64,000 bases of DNA from Ampelomyces quisqualis (Eukaryota > Ascomycota > Dothideomycetes > Pleosporales > Phaeosphaeriaceae): positions 2,604,001-2,668,000 of the forward strand of contig JAGTXZ010000020.1 of assembly GCA_018398575.1 (NCBI GenBank), given 5' to 3'. The position numbers and the translations under genes are program-made. The notes beneath the pieces are model-generated. The model was not told the origin of the DNA and ran no database searches. It saw only the letters and a list, made by a program, of their open reading frames with translations. How positions within the stretch are numbered: the first letter of the stretch is position 1; every line of letters begins with the position of its first letter. Below, piece by piece: positions 41,419 through 52,544 of the stretch.

Positions 41419-43080
41419 ATGGCCCACGTCGACCAGAAAACCGTCCTCGTCGTCATCGACGGCTGGGGCATTGCGACGGAGAAGTCGCGCAAAGATGGCG
41501 ATGCGATCCTGGCAGCGGACACGCCCACCATGGACGACTTCGCCAAGCAGGGCTCCAAGACGGCCCAGGGCTTCGCCGAGCTCGAGGCCTCCTCCCTCGC
41601 CGTTGGCCTGCCAGAGGGCCTCATGGGCAACAGCGAGGTCGGGCACCTGAACATCGGCGCCGGACGCGTCGTATGGCAGGACTCGGTCCGCATTGGCCAG
41701 ACCATCAAGAACAAGAAGCTGAAGGACGTGGAAACAGTCAAAAGCTCGTTCCAGCGCGCCATCGACGGCAACGGCAGGCTCCACTTCTGCGGCCTCGTCT
41801 CTGACGGCGGTGTCCACTCTCACATGGACCACCTGATTGAGCTACTCAAGGTCGCAAAGGACCAGGGTGTCCCCAAGGCCTACATCCACTTCTTTGGCGA
41901 CGGCCGAGATACCGATCCCAAGTCGGCAGCCGGCTATATGGACACGCTGTTGAAGGCCACCAAGGACATCGGGCTCGGCGACATCGCGACAGTGGTTGGC
42001 CGCTACTACATCATGGACCGTGACAAGAGGTGGGACCGGGTCGAGATCGGTATGAAGGGCCTCGTGACGGGAGAGGGGGAGGAGAGCAGCGACCCGATAG
42101 CCACCATCAAGGAACGATACGACAAGGACGAGAACGACGAGTTCCTGAAGCCCATCATCGTCGGAGGAAAGGAGCGGAGAATACAAGGTAAGACAAGAAT
42201 AGCCTGAGCACCTGCATGGCCAGATGCTAATTCGTGCAGACGACGACACACTCTTCTTCTTCAACTACCGTTCTGACCGTGTTCGCGAGATCACTCAACT
42301 CCTCGGCGATGTTGACCGCTCTCCAAAGCCCGACTTCCCCTACCCCAAGAACACCTCCCTCACCACCATGACATCGTACAACCCCAAGTACACCTTCCCC
42401 GTTGCATTTCCACCTCAGAAGATGAACGACGTGCTCGCGGAGACTTTGGGCAAGCAGGGCGTCAAGCAGTGCCACGTCGCAGAGACGGAGAAGTATGCCC
42501 ACGTGACCTTCTTCTTCAACGGCGGTGTTGAGAAGCAGTTCGAGGCGGAAGAGCGTGAAATGGTCCCTTCACCCAGGGTGGCTACATACGATCTCCAGCC
42601 TACCATGAGCGCTATGGCTGTTGCCGATAAGCTGTGTGAAAGGATCCGAACGGGCAAGTTCGAGTTCCTCATGAACAACTTCGCGCCACCAGACATGGTC
42701 GGCCATACTGGTGTTTACAAGGCTGCGATTGAGGCCTGCACAGAGACCGACAAGGCTATCAAGCAGGTCTACGAGCAGTGCAAAGAGAGCGGCTACGTTC
42801 TGTTTGTCACCGCCGACCATGGGTAAGTACTTCCAACACACCATTAACCTCGATGCTAACGCAGTCTAGAAACGCCGAAGAAATGCTTACAGACGAGGGC
42901 ACGCCCAAGACGTCCCACACTACCAACAAGGTCCCCTTCGTTATGGCCAATGCCCCTGAATCGTGGAGCCTGAAGAAGACCGACGGTGTACTTGGTGACG
43001 TCGCACCAACCCTGCTCGCAGCTATGGGTCTACAACAACCCGAAGACATGGACGGACACAGCCTGCTTGTCAAGTCATAA
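41419..43080 (+). CDS. Phosphoglycerate mutase, cofactor-independent (iPGM)
   Basis: Exons 41419-42187, 42240-42822 and 42870-43080 give 520 residues. The alkaline-phosphatase-superfamily core starts VLVVIDGWGIATE, the first metal site. The catalytic Ser is in GLMGNSEVGHLNIGAGRVV. HFCGLVSDGGVHSHMDHLIE, FFGDGRDTDP and FNYRSDRVREITQ follow; ADHG is spliced to NAEEM, completing the DHGNAEEM metal site. The enzyme interconverts 3- and 2-phosphoglycerate in glycolysis using two metal ions, in the cytosol. Filamentous fungi use this form in place of the yeast cofactor-dependent enzyme. The length matches fungal and plant iPGM. Confidence 0.95.
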
Positions 43081-43803
43081 GCTGGGTGGTGCGCTCTTTG
43101 TGCTTCCTTCCCCTTGCGTTTTGGGGCTGTCTCTCTCCTTTCTTATACACAATCACCATGGTCACAGTCCGCCGCAGTTTGAGACGTAGACAATGAATTG
43201 GCCCAAATGAAACAATACAAGATCTGATACTCCGTATGTTTCGCCATGGTTCACAGCTGGCGGAAATGTCAGGCCGATATGCTGCCCCGCTCTGCCCAAG
43301 CCGTCCAATCAACGATTGGCAGACAGCAGGGGTTGTTCACCGGCGCGGATCTCATCCCCGCCATGGAGACACTTCGGGCAGCCTCTAAGTAGACTTGACC
43401 ACGACAACTTCGATATCAACCGTGCCTGTAGCCTTGCTCGGCACCTCTTTCTAGCGCACATTGCTACCTGCATTCGGAACCCCACATCTCGAGGCTGCCG
43501 ATCAACGACCCTCGTAGATAGTGAGGGGCCTCCCTGGAGCATACAGGCCGGCTGACCAAGGCACACCTGCGACCCTACAGACCTTGTACCCACCTTGGGC
43601 ACACCACGTGCTCTGTAACAGGTGACAACGGCAATCGAAAACGTTGCACGAAAGCCCCGCCTCACGAAATCTACTATCGCGTCTCGTCAAGCCCCATCAT
43701 CACTACCCGAGTTCACTCGTCGCGTCGCATTTGGGACAGCCTCAGCCGCCTGGGCAAGCCCAAGCTATACAACACGCCCCTGCTCAGCACAAACGACTTC
43801 AGG
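43081..43803. other. Intergenic between co-directional genes
   Basis: 3' region of the mutase gene and promoter of the kinase. Open frames lack domains; a frame at 43644 overlaps the kinase start but in another phase. No gene seen. Confidence 0.5.
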
Positions 43804-45096
43804 ATGGCGTCGAACGGCGGCTCTGGTGCGCAGGGACAAACGCAGGCACAAGTACAGCCATGCCGATATAAGACGGGGAAAACGCTAGGCGCAGGCAGTT
43901 ACTCGGTGGTTAAGGAGTGCGTACATATTGACACAGGGAGATACTATGCTGCAAAGGTCATCAACAAGAGGCTCATGGCTGGCCGCGAACACATGGTCAG
44001 AAACGAGATTGCTGTATTAAAAAGAGTATCTATGGGCCACAGGAACATTCTCACCCTGGTCGACTACTTCGAGACTATGAACAACCGTACGATGCAACGA
44101 TCGGCTCCAGGCCATATCCGCAAAGCTGACAATCTCCTCAGTCTACCTGGTAACTGACCTCGCGCTCGGAGGCGAGCTGTTTGATCGCATCTGTCGAAAA
44201 GGCAACTACTACGAATCCGATGCGGCCGACCTCATGCGTGCAACTCTCTCCGCTGTCGCATACCTCCACGACCACGGCATCGTACATCGAGACTTGAAGC
44301 CAGAGAATCTTCTCTTCCGAACACCAGAAGATAATGCGGATTTGCTGATTGCGGATTTTGGTCTTTCGCGAATCATGGACGAGGAGCAATTCCACGTCCT
44401 CACAACCACGTGTGGAACACCTGGATATATGGCGCCTGAAATTTTCCGGAAAACAGGCCACGGCAAGCCAGTGTGAGTCTCCCGTCGAGAAGTGTCTCGT
44501 ACTTGCTGATCCAAAACAGCGATATCTGGGCCATTGGTGTGATCACATACTTCTTGCTGTGCGGCTACACACCCTTCGACCGAGACTCAAATCTGGAAGA
44601 GATGCAAGCTATTCTCGTTGCAGACTACTCATTCACTCCACTAGAATACTGGCGCGGTGTTTCGCTGACCGCTCGCGAATTCATCCGCCGATGTCTAACA
44701 GTCGACCCAGCAGCACGCATGACAGCTCACGAAGCGCTATCCCATCCATGGGTCGCTGACCTCGGCAGACCCGGCGAGGGAGAGGAAGATTTGCTACCCA
44801 CCATCAAAAAGAACTTCAACGCCAGACGTACTCTGCACGCTGCCATCGACACTATCCGTGCTATCAATCAGCTTCGCGGTGCAGGCGGTGCAGCAGCAAA
44901 CATGATGAACGGCATCCAGTCGAACGAGCCACGAAGAGGCGCCCCGCCTGTCAACATTCCCCAGCCTGCGGAAGAAGACGATGATCCGATGGAAATCGAT
45001 AGCCGAGGGAACGGACACGGTCAGACGGAAGAAATGATAAAGGCACAGGAGCGACGTATTTTGGAGACACAGCAGGGCCTGTGGAGCAAGCGATGA
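43804..45096 (+). CDS. CMKB: Calcium/calmodulin-dependent protein kinase, CmkB type
   Basis: Exons 43804-44086, 44142-44472 and 44520-45096 give 396 residues. The kinase domain runs from CRYKTGKTLGAGSYSVVKEC (Gly loop) through the Lys in YYAAKVINKR, HRDLKPENLLF (catalytic loop) and ADFGLSR (DFG) to GTPGYMAPEIFRK. The match to Aspergillus CmkB is very close over most of the core. The C-terminal regulatory part NFNARRTLHAAIDTIRAI resembles the autoinhibitory/calmodulin-binding segment of CaMK I. In A. nidulans the homologue acts in cell-cycle progression. Splices give FETMNN-LYLVTD and KPV-DIWAIG, as expected. Confidence 0.92.
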
Positions 45097-46013
45097 AGGA
45101 TACATTATCCAATTCGAACACGATATATCACGATCTAAAACGAAGAAACCCCCGGCCTAGTTTCTTCCTTTTTATATTCTTCATTCTTTGGAAACAAACC
45201 TTGTTATTGGCGCTGACACAGCAGAACATTCTGCCCTTCGAGTGGCTACTAAACAGACGAATGAACGACCACATGTCATTTCTACTCGAAATTCTCCCAC
45301 TTTCGTTTATCAATAGTTGTACTTGGCATGTCCTCCCAGTGCTCTCGTAATCTGTCCCAACAGCCACAACAAAAATCGCAAACATCAGCTCCCAAAGCTC
45401 AACCCCATATTGTCCCACGCAAAACAACCACGCATAGCCCCCAATCGCGTCTCACATTCAAACCCACCGACGCCAAATTCCATCCTCAAGACCAGCTTGT
45501 CTGTCGTGTCGAAAGCAACGAAGCCCACGCCGCGGGTCTCACACACACAAACAACTACAAAAAAACTTGTTCTTTCTTCATGCCCAACGCGCGCAATGAA
45601 TACTTGGATCATTGGAGATTAAGCTTGTGCGCCGCCACGCTTTACGACTTGGAGTGTGAAGAGATCTGATATTATCTACAAGGTCTTGATAAAAGGGACT
45701 TGCAAGCCACATAGCAAATGCAGAGCCAATACTATCTAGGAAGAATTTTATCCAAGCGGTAATTTTCAGGATCAGAGTCCTATTCTCGTTATCACCAATC
45801 AGGCTGAGCCAGAGGTAGGTGCACTTGCAGATGAATACACGCCACGCGGAATCCTTCTGCCTGGATTGTAGGTCGCGGCGATGGATGGCTGGCTTTGTTG
45901 CGGATGCTATATCAGATGCCCTGACCCAATCCCGATAATAACTCCACTATCTATGTCACGACATGATGGGAAAGTTGCAAACGCGTACCGCAACAAGACG
46001 AACAGCTTCGATT
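45097..46013. other. Convergent 3' region, 0.9 kb
   Basis: Between the kinase and pyroglutamyl-peptidase genes; frames here are short and without domains. Confidence 0.5.
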
Positions 46014-46953
46014 TCATGCAAAGTTGTTGTCCGTCCGGTTCCCACCCGTAGCATCCGACATTTTACTCTTCCCTGCTCCTTCCACATCTGCATGCCGGCT
46101 GGCATCTCTGGCCCCCATCTTCCGCTTGCTCTCGACAAGCGCCTTGATAAGCGCAATCGCAACCTCGCGGCCCTCGCGCATCTTATCTTCACTGGAGCTC
46201 AGATCAGGCACATGCATGAACGCTACAGGTCTCTCTTCGCCACTGACGGACAAGTAATGCGCCAGCGAATGGTAGTAGATGAACCCGCACAGAAAATTCC
46301 CGGCGTCGGAACTCAATCGCACGTCCGGTGCGTCCTCGTCGTCGGCGCCCCCTTCCACGGACGAGTACCCGAGATTCGCTTTCCATCGTGCCAGGACGTC
46401 TGGAGTATCAAAGGACGTCTTCAGCACAGGTGGGAACTTGGCGGGCGGAAATACTGCTTCGGCGTTGACGTCAGGAAAGCGGTCGCCGTCGACATCGGGG
46501 ATTTGGTGGTAGCCGCGGCCGTGGGCACTCTGTTCGAGCGCGAAGAAATCCCGGCCGGCGGCTAGGCCGATGTGGAGGATTATTTCTGGTTCTGGATGCA
46601 GTGGATTGTTGGGCGGGAGGAGTTGAGGGATGAGGGCGGTGACGTGTTTGTAAGCCACGCGGATAGCCTCATGATGTACGTGGATATGGATTGGAGTCGG
46701 ACTGGTCGGCGATGTGGGTAGTAGTGCGGGAAGTGTTGATGCGATTTCCCAGGATGAGTTTCTTGGGAACTTGGACAAGAACGGCTTCACGAAGATTAGG
46801 GCGTGGCTTCGAGGGGCGGATCTTGCTTCTGCGCCCGGCCAGCGTGGTCAAGTTAGGGACAAGATGGCTTACACCAAATCCGGTCACGAGCACAGTTACC
46901 GGCTTCTCGCCCTTCTCTGCGGGAGGTTGCCTCGCGGCGTACGATCCTGGCAT
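46014..46953 (-). CDS. Pyroglutamyl peptidase I (C15)
   Basis: Exons 46953-46873 and 46784-46014 give 283 residues. Splicing joins VTVLVTGFG to PFLSKFPRNSSWEIA, the standard N-terminal strand and FPxNSSW motif. The catalytic Cys is in SSDAGNFLCGFIYY and the His in FMHVP. A Glu before those completes the expected triad. ILHIGLAAGRDFFALEQSAH is typical. The enzyme removes N-terminal pyroglutamate from peptides in the cytosol. The C-terminus beyond residue 265 (basic, then Asn/Asp) is unconserved. The 88 nt intron ends GTGAAG. Confidence 0.88.
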
Positions 46954-47354
46954 GGGAGGGACAGTCGGACTAGATGACCAACGAGTACTGTGATATTCAA
47001 GATGGTTAGCCACGAGTGTATGTAGAGTTTGAAGGCAATCGTCTTAACCCAATACACACACGTTGGTTGGTCGGGGTGGTCGGCTACGGAGCACGTTTCC
47101 GACCACGGTTTCCGACGCCACCCCACATGCAACACCCCACATTCTGTGCGCCCACGGACGATGGGTGCAAAGAATCAAGATAGATGAGCGGCGCGGCATC
47201 GGCTAGTGCACCATGGATTGCCCTTGCACGTGTCCGCTCGGAACCTGCGTCTCGTGCGTCATCGGATGCAGCATCTCGGACGAGTAGTGGTAAGTGCAGC
47301 GTGAAGGGCCCTCCGGCAGACTCCTGATATTCAAGAACGTGATACGTGCCAAAC
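46954..47354. other. Divergent intergenic region
   Basis: 5' regions of the peptidase and monooxygenase genes; no gene seen. Confidence 0.5.
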
Positions 47355-48659
47355 ATGGCTTCGAACACCTCCCAGAAGCCCTTCAACCTGGCGATAGTGG
47401 GCGGTGGCATTTCAGGCCTCGGGCTCGCCATGGCGCTCCTCGAACATGGCATCGACCTCACCATCTATGAAGCAGCACCGCACTTTGGCGAGATAGGCGC
47501 CGGCGTGGCATTCGGTCCCAATGCCGGGCGCGCAATGCAACAAATGTCTCCCAAGATATACGACGCGTTTATCACGTGCAAGACGGGCAACCAACACGAC
47601 AGCAAACACGACAGCTGGTTCACAATCCGCGTGGGCGACGCGCGCAGGGCAGACAAGCACGGCTTCGTGCGGCCTGGGAAGAAGGTGGGCGATGCGCTCT
47701 TCGACTGCACCCTCTCTGGCGGTGGCGGCAGAGGCGGCGTATACCGCGCGCAATTTCTCGATGAGTTGGTGAAGGATCTGCCAGAGGGCGTAGCCAAGTT
47801 TGACAAGAGAATGGTGGACATGACGGAAGCTGGGGATGGGTTCGGCGACATGGTGTTGCACTTCGCCGACGGCTCAACAGCGCAACACAACGCAGTCATC
47901 TGCTGCGACGGGATCAAATCGAAGGGCAGGACATGGCTGCTAGGCAAACATCACCCGGCCAAAGATGCCTTCTTCTCCGGCAAATACGCCTACCGAGGCC
48001 TCATACCCATGGACGAGGCAATAGAACTGCTCGGCGAAGAAGTCGCACAGAATAGCCAGATGTTTCTAGGCTATCACGGCCACCTCTTGACGTTTCCAAT
48101 CCAGAAAGGAAAGACCATGAACGTTGTCGCCTTCAACTCGCGCAAGACCTGGGACGACGACAAGTGGGTCGTGACCACTTCCAAGGAAGAGATGGAGGCA
48201 GACTTCGCAGAGTGGGGCGGACATGTTCAGAAAATCGTCGGAGCGATGCAGAAGCCAGATATCTGGGCACTCTTCATGCACCCGCCTTGCGAGACGTACA
48301 CAAAAGGCCGCGTATGTCTGCTCGGCGACGCAGCGCACGCAACTACACCGCACCAAGGCGCCGGCGCCGGCATGTGCATGGAGGACTCGTACATCATGGC
48401 CAGTCTGATCAAAGAGGCCCAACATGTCGATGATGTGCAACGCGCCTTCCGTGCCTTCGACCAGGTGCGAAGGGAACGGACACAGAAGAATGTCACGACG
48501 AGCCAGGAGGCGGGCATGATGTATGACTTTGAACTTTATGGCGATGATCTGGACAAGATTGAAGAAAGCTATCAAAACAGGATGAGCTGGATATGGGATA
48601 TTGACTTGGAAGCGCAGTTGCGCGAGGCCAAGGAAATCATGAAGAACGTTAAACTATAG
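47355..48659 (+). CDS. FAD-dependent aromatic monooxygenase (salicylate-hydroxylase-like)
   Basis: A single exon of 434 residues. The N-terminal FAD site is NLAIVGGGISGLGLAMALLE (GxGxxG variant), followed by the acidic residue in TIYEAAPHFGEIGAGVAFGP. The second FAD motif is RVCLLGDAAHATTPHQGAGA, followed by MCMEDSYIMA. The middle AVICCDGIKSKGR matches the DG motif of group A flavoprotein hydroxylases. These use NADPH and oxygen to hydroxylate aromatic acids; the substrate is unknown. No cluster partner is adjacent, so a catabolic role is more likely than secondary metabolism. Its end is 12 bp from the end of the convergent neighbour. Confidence 0.88.
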   Translation: MASNTSQKPFNLAIVGGGISGLGLAMALLEHGIDLTIYEAAPHFGEIGAGVAFGPNAGRAMQQMSPKIYDAFITCKTGNQHDSKHDSWFTIRVGDARRADKHGFVRPGKKVGDALFDCTLSGGGGRGGVYRAQFLDELVKDLPEGVAKFDKRMVDMTEAGDGFGDMVLHFADGSTAQHNAVICCDGIKSKGRTWLLGKHHPAKDAFFSGKYAYRGLIPMDEAIELLGEEVAQNSQMFLGYHGHLLTFPIQKGKTMNVVAFNSRKTWDDDKWVVTTSKEEMEADFAEWGGHVQKIVGAMQKPDIWALFMHPPCETYTKGRVCLLGDAAHATTPHQGAGAGMCMEDSYIMASLIKEAQHVDDVQRAFRAFDQVRRERTQKNVTTSQEAGMMYDFELYGDDLDKIEESYQNRMSWIWDIDLEAQLREAKEIMKNVKL

Positions 48660-48671
48660 AATGATCATCGT

Positions 48672-50109
48672 CTAGTCGATAACATCATCCCTCAGAGCGA
48701 ACAGCTCCTTCAGCACCTCTTCTGTCTTGGCCGAAATCGCGTTGTGATACATGCTGTTCGTGACGAAAGTTTTACACCCCCCGATCGTCCTTGCCGTCTC
48801 CATGCTCAGCTCAAAATCCACGTACATATCGTCCAAATACGCCGCAGCGTACACAGGCACTGTATTTTTCTTCAACTGCTCCACATCATACAGTCTCGGC
48901 CAATCCTTTTCCTCCGCGAGTAAGTGTCCCACGGCCTTCATCTTCTTCAACTCGGGATAGTCGTCAAACATGAACGGATAAATCATCTCGCCCGTAAAGT
49001 ACACAGGCTCATCCCTCTCCCCGTTCGCGACATCAAACTCGGGGAACTTTTGCAGCAGTCGCTGCGCACTCCACGCGGCCGCCTCGCCCTGGCAATAAAT
49101 CGGCTCGTGCAACAATGCATAAATGACGTTGGTATCCCAGCTCTGCGCACTCTCCAGCGCAAGCACAGTCGGGCGCGTCAAATGTCCAAACTGACTCAGA
49201 TCCGTGTCCGCGCGAAGAACGAGCTCGTGCACTTGATCGAAGCCGCCGTGTTTCCCGAAGAAAATGCCCAGCTGCATGAAGCGGCGCGCAGACAGCGAGC
49301 CTTCGCCGCCCTGCACGCGGACCGTGGCGTCGCCGAACCGCGAGAGGAGTTTGATGATGCGGTGCACGCGGGTCTTGTCCTCTGGGTATTTGGCGTAGTA
49401 TGCTTTGTTGCGCCGCTTGACGCGTTTGTACAGTTGCTCGTACACTTCGTCTGCGTTGTTGCGTAGGGGAGGTAGGCCGCCGAATAAGAATGCTTCTTGG
49501 AGGCCGTCGGGGTAAAAGGAGAGATAGGTCGTGGCGCAGAAACCCCCGAATGATTGGCCCAGGATGGACCATTTCTTCTTTTCGGGTGGATAATCAGCTG
49601 TCAGGGCTTGTCGGATCGCTTCGCAGTCCTTCACGATGCTGTCTGCGCGGAAGGACTTCATGTATTCCGCTTGCACTTTTTCATCGCCACGGAGTTGCAG
49701 GCTGGATTGTGAGATGGCAGTTGAGAGACCGGTGCCGCGCTGGTCGAGCATGAGGACTTGGTAGCCTTTGTCGAGGATTGTGGGAACCCAGGAGACATTT
49801 TGGGGACTGCGGCATTCGAATCCTGGGCCGCCTTGCAGGTAGACGAGCCATGGGAGTTGGGACTTCTTGGGATCTTGTTGACATGTCGATGGGTAGTCTG
49901 CAGGTTTTTCAGCTTTCAGTGCTGATCGGGCAAAGAGTTGGATTGTGCCGGATGCTGGGTTGGTGTAGTCACGAGGGACTTGGAAGAAGTGTTCAGTTAT
50001 TCTTAGCTTCCCTTTTTCAGCGTCAGCAAAGATGATTGACTCTGTTATTGTTGTAGCTACCTGGCACAAGATGGCTTCTCTGCTCGAGAATCTTCGCTGC
50101 TTGTATCAT
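48672..50109 (-). CDS. Prolyl aminopeptidase-type alpha/beta hydrolase (S33)
   Basis: Exons 50109-50061 and 50011-48672 give 462 residues. The small first exon encodes MIQAAKILEQRSHLVP and splicing gives GKLRITEHFFQVPRDY, the normal family N-terminus. The oxyanion/cap start is LPWLVYLQGGPGFECRSPQ (GGPG), followed by LMLDQRGTGLSTAI. The nucleophile elbow is WSILGQSFGGFCATTYLSFY. The Asp and His should be in the C-terminal YLDDMYVD and NSMYHNAI regions. Fungal homologues near 460 residues are annotated as proline iminopeptidases, removing N-terminal Pro. No signal peptide is seen, so it is probably cytosolic. Confidence 0.87.
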
Positions 50110-50432
50110 TTTGATGTTGGTGTTTGCTCATGGTGAAGCTCTCGGTGCGGGGAGTGAATGTTGGAGCTTTATCGATAAGAGCAGCGCGCCTTCCACAAAT
50201 GACCTTCTCGAGACCACTGCAAGTCTTCTCAAGTTTTCCTACTTTGTTGACTGTGCTTTGCAATTCTGAGGACCAGTCAATTTTCAGATCCTATAAAACG
50301 CTTCCTTCGACTGCACACCAGTTCGTCGAAATTTGCATCAAAGAGCGGGGCAAATTTTTAAATCGCCTCTCGCAACCCACTACATCATTACGGAGCTACG
50401 ACGGGTTCTACCTACATTGGGAGATCAAAAAA
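50110..50432. other. Divergent region, S33 hydrolase and kelch gene
   Basis: Two promoters in 323 bp. The plus frame is open far upstream of 50433, but the conserved protein starts at MAKDKKKAG. Confidence 0.5.
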
Positions 50433-52493
50433 ATGGCGAAGGACAAGAAGAAAGCTGGAAATAAGGCCGCCGTCAAGGCTGCCAAAGCTGCAAAGCAAGA
50501 GAAGAAGTCTGGAAAGAAGGATAAGAAAGTAGCTTCAAAGGTCCAAGAAATTGACTCTGATGCGGAAGACGTGGATCTCGATGCAGTACTAGCACAATAT
50601 GCAAAGGAGCAAGAACAGTACCATGCTATCACAGAAGTGGCAAGTGAGCCACCAGCAGCAAGAACCTCCGCTACCATCATCGCAAGTCCAGCAAATGAAA
50701 ACGAATTGTTCTTGTTCGGCGGTGAATACTTCAATGGCGCGACAGCGAAATTCTTTAATGACTTGCTTGTCTACAACATCAAGCGAGATTCATGGATGAA
50801 GGTCACATCGCCAAACTCGCCACTACCACGATCTGGACACGCCTGGTGCCGAGGAGCCAACACGAAGGACATCTACCTATTCGGTGGCGAGTTTAGCTCG
50901 CCTAAGCAAGGTACGTTTTACCACTACAACGATTTCTGGAAACTGGACCCGACGAACAGAGAGTGGACTCGGGTCGAAGGGAAGAGCAAGGCACCTGGGC
51001 CACCCGCACGAAGTGGACATCGCATGGTTGGGTACAAGCAGTACATTATCCTCTTCGGCGGCTTTCAGGACACTTCTGCGACAACAAAGTATCTCAATGA
51101 CTTGTGGATTTATGACTGTGTCAATTTTGTGTGGCATACGCCCAAACTACAGGCAGCTCGTGCTGTTCCCGATGCGCGATCCAGCTTCACACTGCTACCG
51201 CATGATCAAGGTGCGGTAATCTACGGCGGCTACTCTCGTGTGAAAACAGTTGCAGGTGGAAAACAGCAGCAGCAGGGCAAGGGCAAGAAGGGTGGAGGAG
51301 GTGGGCCCGCAAACCGAATGGTGCTGAAGCCGAAGGTCCACGATGATACCTGGTACCTACGCATCATACCCCCAGCTTCAGATGGAGCTGTAGCCATTCT
51401 TCCCACTGTATCGTGGGAGAAGCGCAAGAAGCCGGCGAATGCGCCAAACCCTTCGCGTGCAGGTGCAACTATGGCATACCACAAAGGTCGCGGCGTGATG
51501 TTTGGTGGCGTTCATGACGTCGAAGACAGTGAAGAAGCCATCGACTCTGAATTTTTCAATCAAGCATTTGTGTGGAACATCGAGAGAAACAGATACATGC
51601 CTCTCGGTCTCCGCCGCCCGAAGACCAACGCAAACAAAAAAGCCGCACAACAAGCCAACGTCTCCCGCCGAGCGCGTGGCAAAGCAGACGAAGAAGAACT
51701 ACTCGCAAACCTCAAAGCACTAGAAATGAAAGCTGGAGCAGCAGCAACATCTGATTCTGACGAAGAAATCCCCAAGAAAGTCGAAGAAGAAGAGGAGGAA
51801 ATCCAACGTCCTGAAAAACCACGCATCTACGAATTCCCGCACCCACGCTTCAACGCTGCACTCGCTGTCCAAGGCGACAACCTCTACATCTACGGCGGAA
51901 CCTACGAAAAAGGCGACCGGGAATTCACGTTCGATGAGCTGTGGTCCGTCAACCTGAACCACCTCGACGGCGTCGTCGAGATCTTCAAACGCGACCTCGA
52001 AGACTGGCAGGGAAGTGACGACGAGCCCGATTCCTCGGACGACGACGATGATGACGACGACGACGACGAAGACGAAGACGATTCGGCTGACGAGGACGAA
52101 GACGGGATTTCTACGGCGCCAACAAGCACCGTGGATTCGCCTGCCGTCACCCCCGTGAAAACAGAAGAAGATGTCGGTCCCGAAGACGAGATTTCCGCCT
52201 TGACAGATACCCTACCGCATCCGCGACCATTCGAGTCGCTGCGCGATTTCTACGCCCGCACGTCCGAACCGTGGCAGATTCTCGTGCTGGACGAATTATC
52301 CGCGCGCGGCGCGGCGGGGTCGAAGTCGCCCAAGGAGATTAAGAAGATGGGTTTCGAGCGCGCAGAGGCAAAATGGTGGGATTGTAGGGAGGAGATTCGC
52401 GCGTTGGAGGATGAGCAGGAGGAAGCCGGGATTGGGGAGGTGGTTAGTTTGGCGGAGAAAGAATCTGGTGGTGGAGCGGGACGGAGGAGATAG
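50433..52493 (+). CDS. Kelch-repeat protein, KLHDC4/Kel3 family
   Basis: A single exon of 686 residues. A Lys/Ala-rich N-terminus (MAKDKKKAGNKAAVKAAKAA) is followed by kelch repeats: LFLFGGEYFNG, DIYLFGGEFSSPKQG, YIILFGGFQDTS, AVIYGGYSRVK, GVMFGGVHDVED and LYIYGGTYEKG, each with the paired Gly. An insert of Gln/Gly/Lys (about 275-295) and a run of Asp/Glu (near 530-555) interrupt it. The end LRDFYARTSEPWQILVLDEL and then EIKKMGFERAEAKWWDCREE is the DUF4110 domain found in this family. Yeast Kel3 and human KLHDC4 are poorly understood, though the acidic and basic tracts suggest a nucleolar site. Confidence 0.9.
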   Translation: MAKDKKKAGNKAAVKAAKAAKQEKKSGKKDKKVASKVQEIDSDAEDVDLDAVLAQYAKEQEQYHAITEVASEPPAARTSATIIASPANENELFLFGGEYFNGATAKFFNDLLVYNIKRDSWMKVTSPNSPLPRSGHAWCRGANTKDIYLFGGEFSSPKQGTFYHYNDFWKLDPTNREWTRVEGKSKAPGPPARSGHRMVGYKQYIILFGGFQDTSATTKYLNDLWIYDCVNFVWHTPKLQAARAVPDARSSFTLLPHDQGAVIYGGYSRVKTVAGGKQQQQGKGKKGGGGGPANRMVLKPKVHDDTWYLRIIPPASDGAVAILPTVSWEKRKKPANAPNPSRAGATMAYHKGRGVMFGGVHDVEDSEEAIDSEFFNQAFVWNIERNRYMPLGLRRPKTNANKKAAQQANVSRRARGKADEEELLANLKALEMKAGAAATSDSDEEIPKKVEEEEEEIQRPEKPRIYEFPHPRFNAALAVQGDNLYIYGGTYEKGDREFTFDELWSVNLNHLDGVVEIFKRDLEDWQGSDDEPDSSDDDDDDDDDDEDEDDSADEDEDGISTAPTSTVDSPAVTPVKTEEDVGPEDEISALTDTLPHPRPFESLRDFYARTSEPWQILVLDELSARGAAGSKSPKEIKKMGFERAEAKWWDCREEIRALEDEQEEAGIGEVVSLAEKESGGGAGRRR

Positions 52494-52544
52494 TGGTATC
52501 GGGAAAGGTTCAGCTATGTGTAGATATTTTGAAAAAAAAAACAC

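Noticed and set aside
47346..48659. Secondary-metabolite cluster around the FAD monooxygenase
   Set aside because: Neighbours are pyroglutamyl peptidase, an S33 hydrolase and a kelch protein; there is no synthase, transporter or regulator.
50124..50432. N-terminal extension of the kelch protein
   Set aside because: Although open and starting with ATG, the region is the divergent promoter of the S33 hydrolase; the Lys-rich MAKDKKK start is typical for the family.
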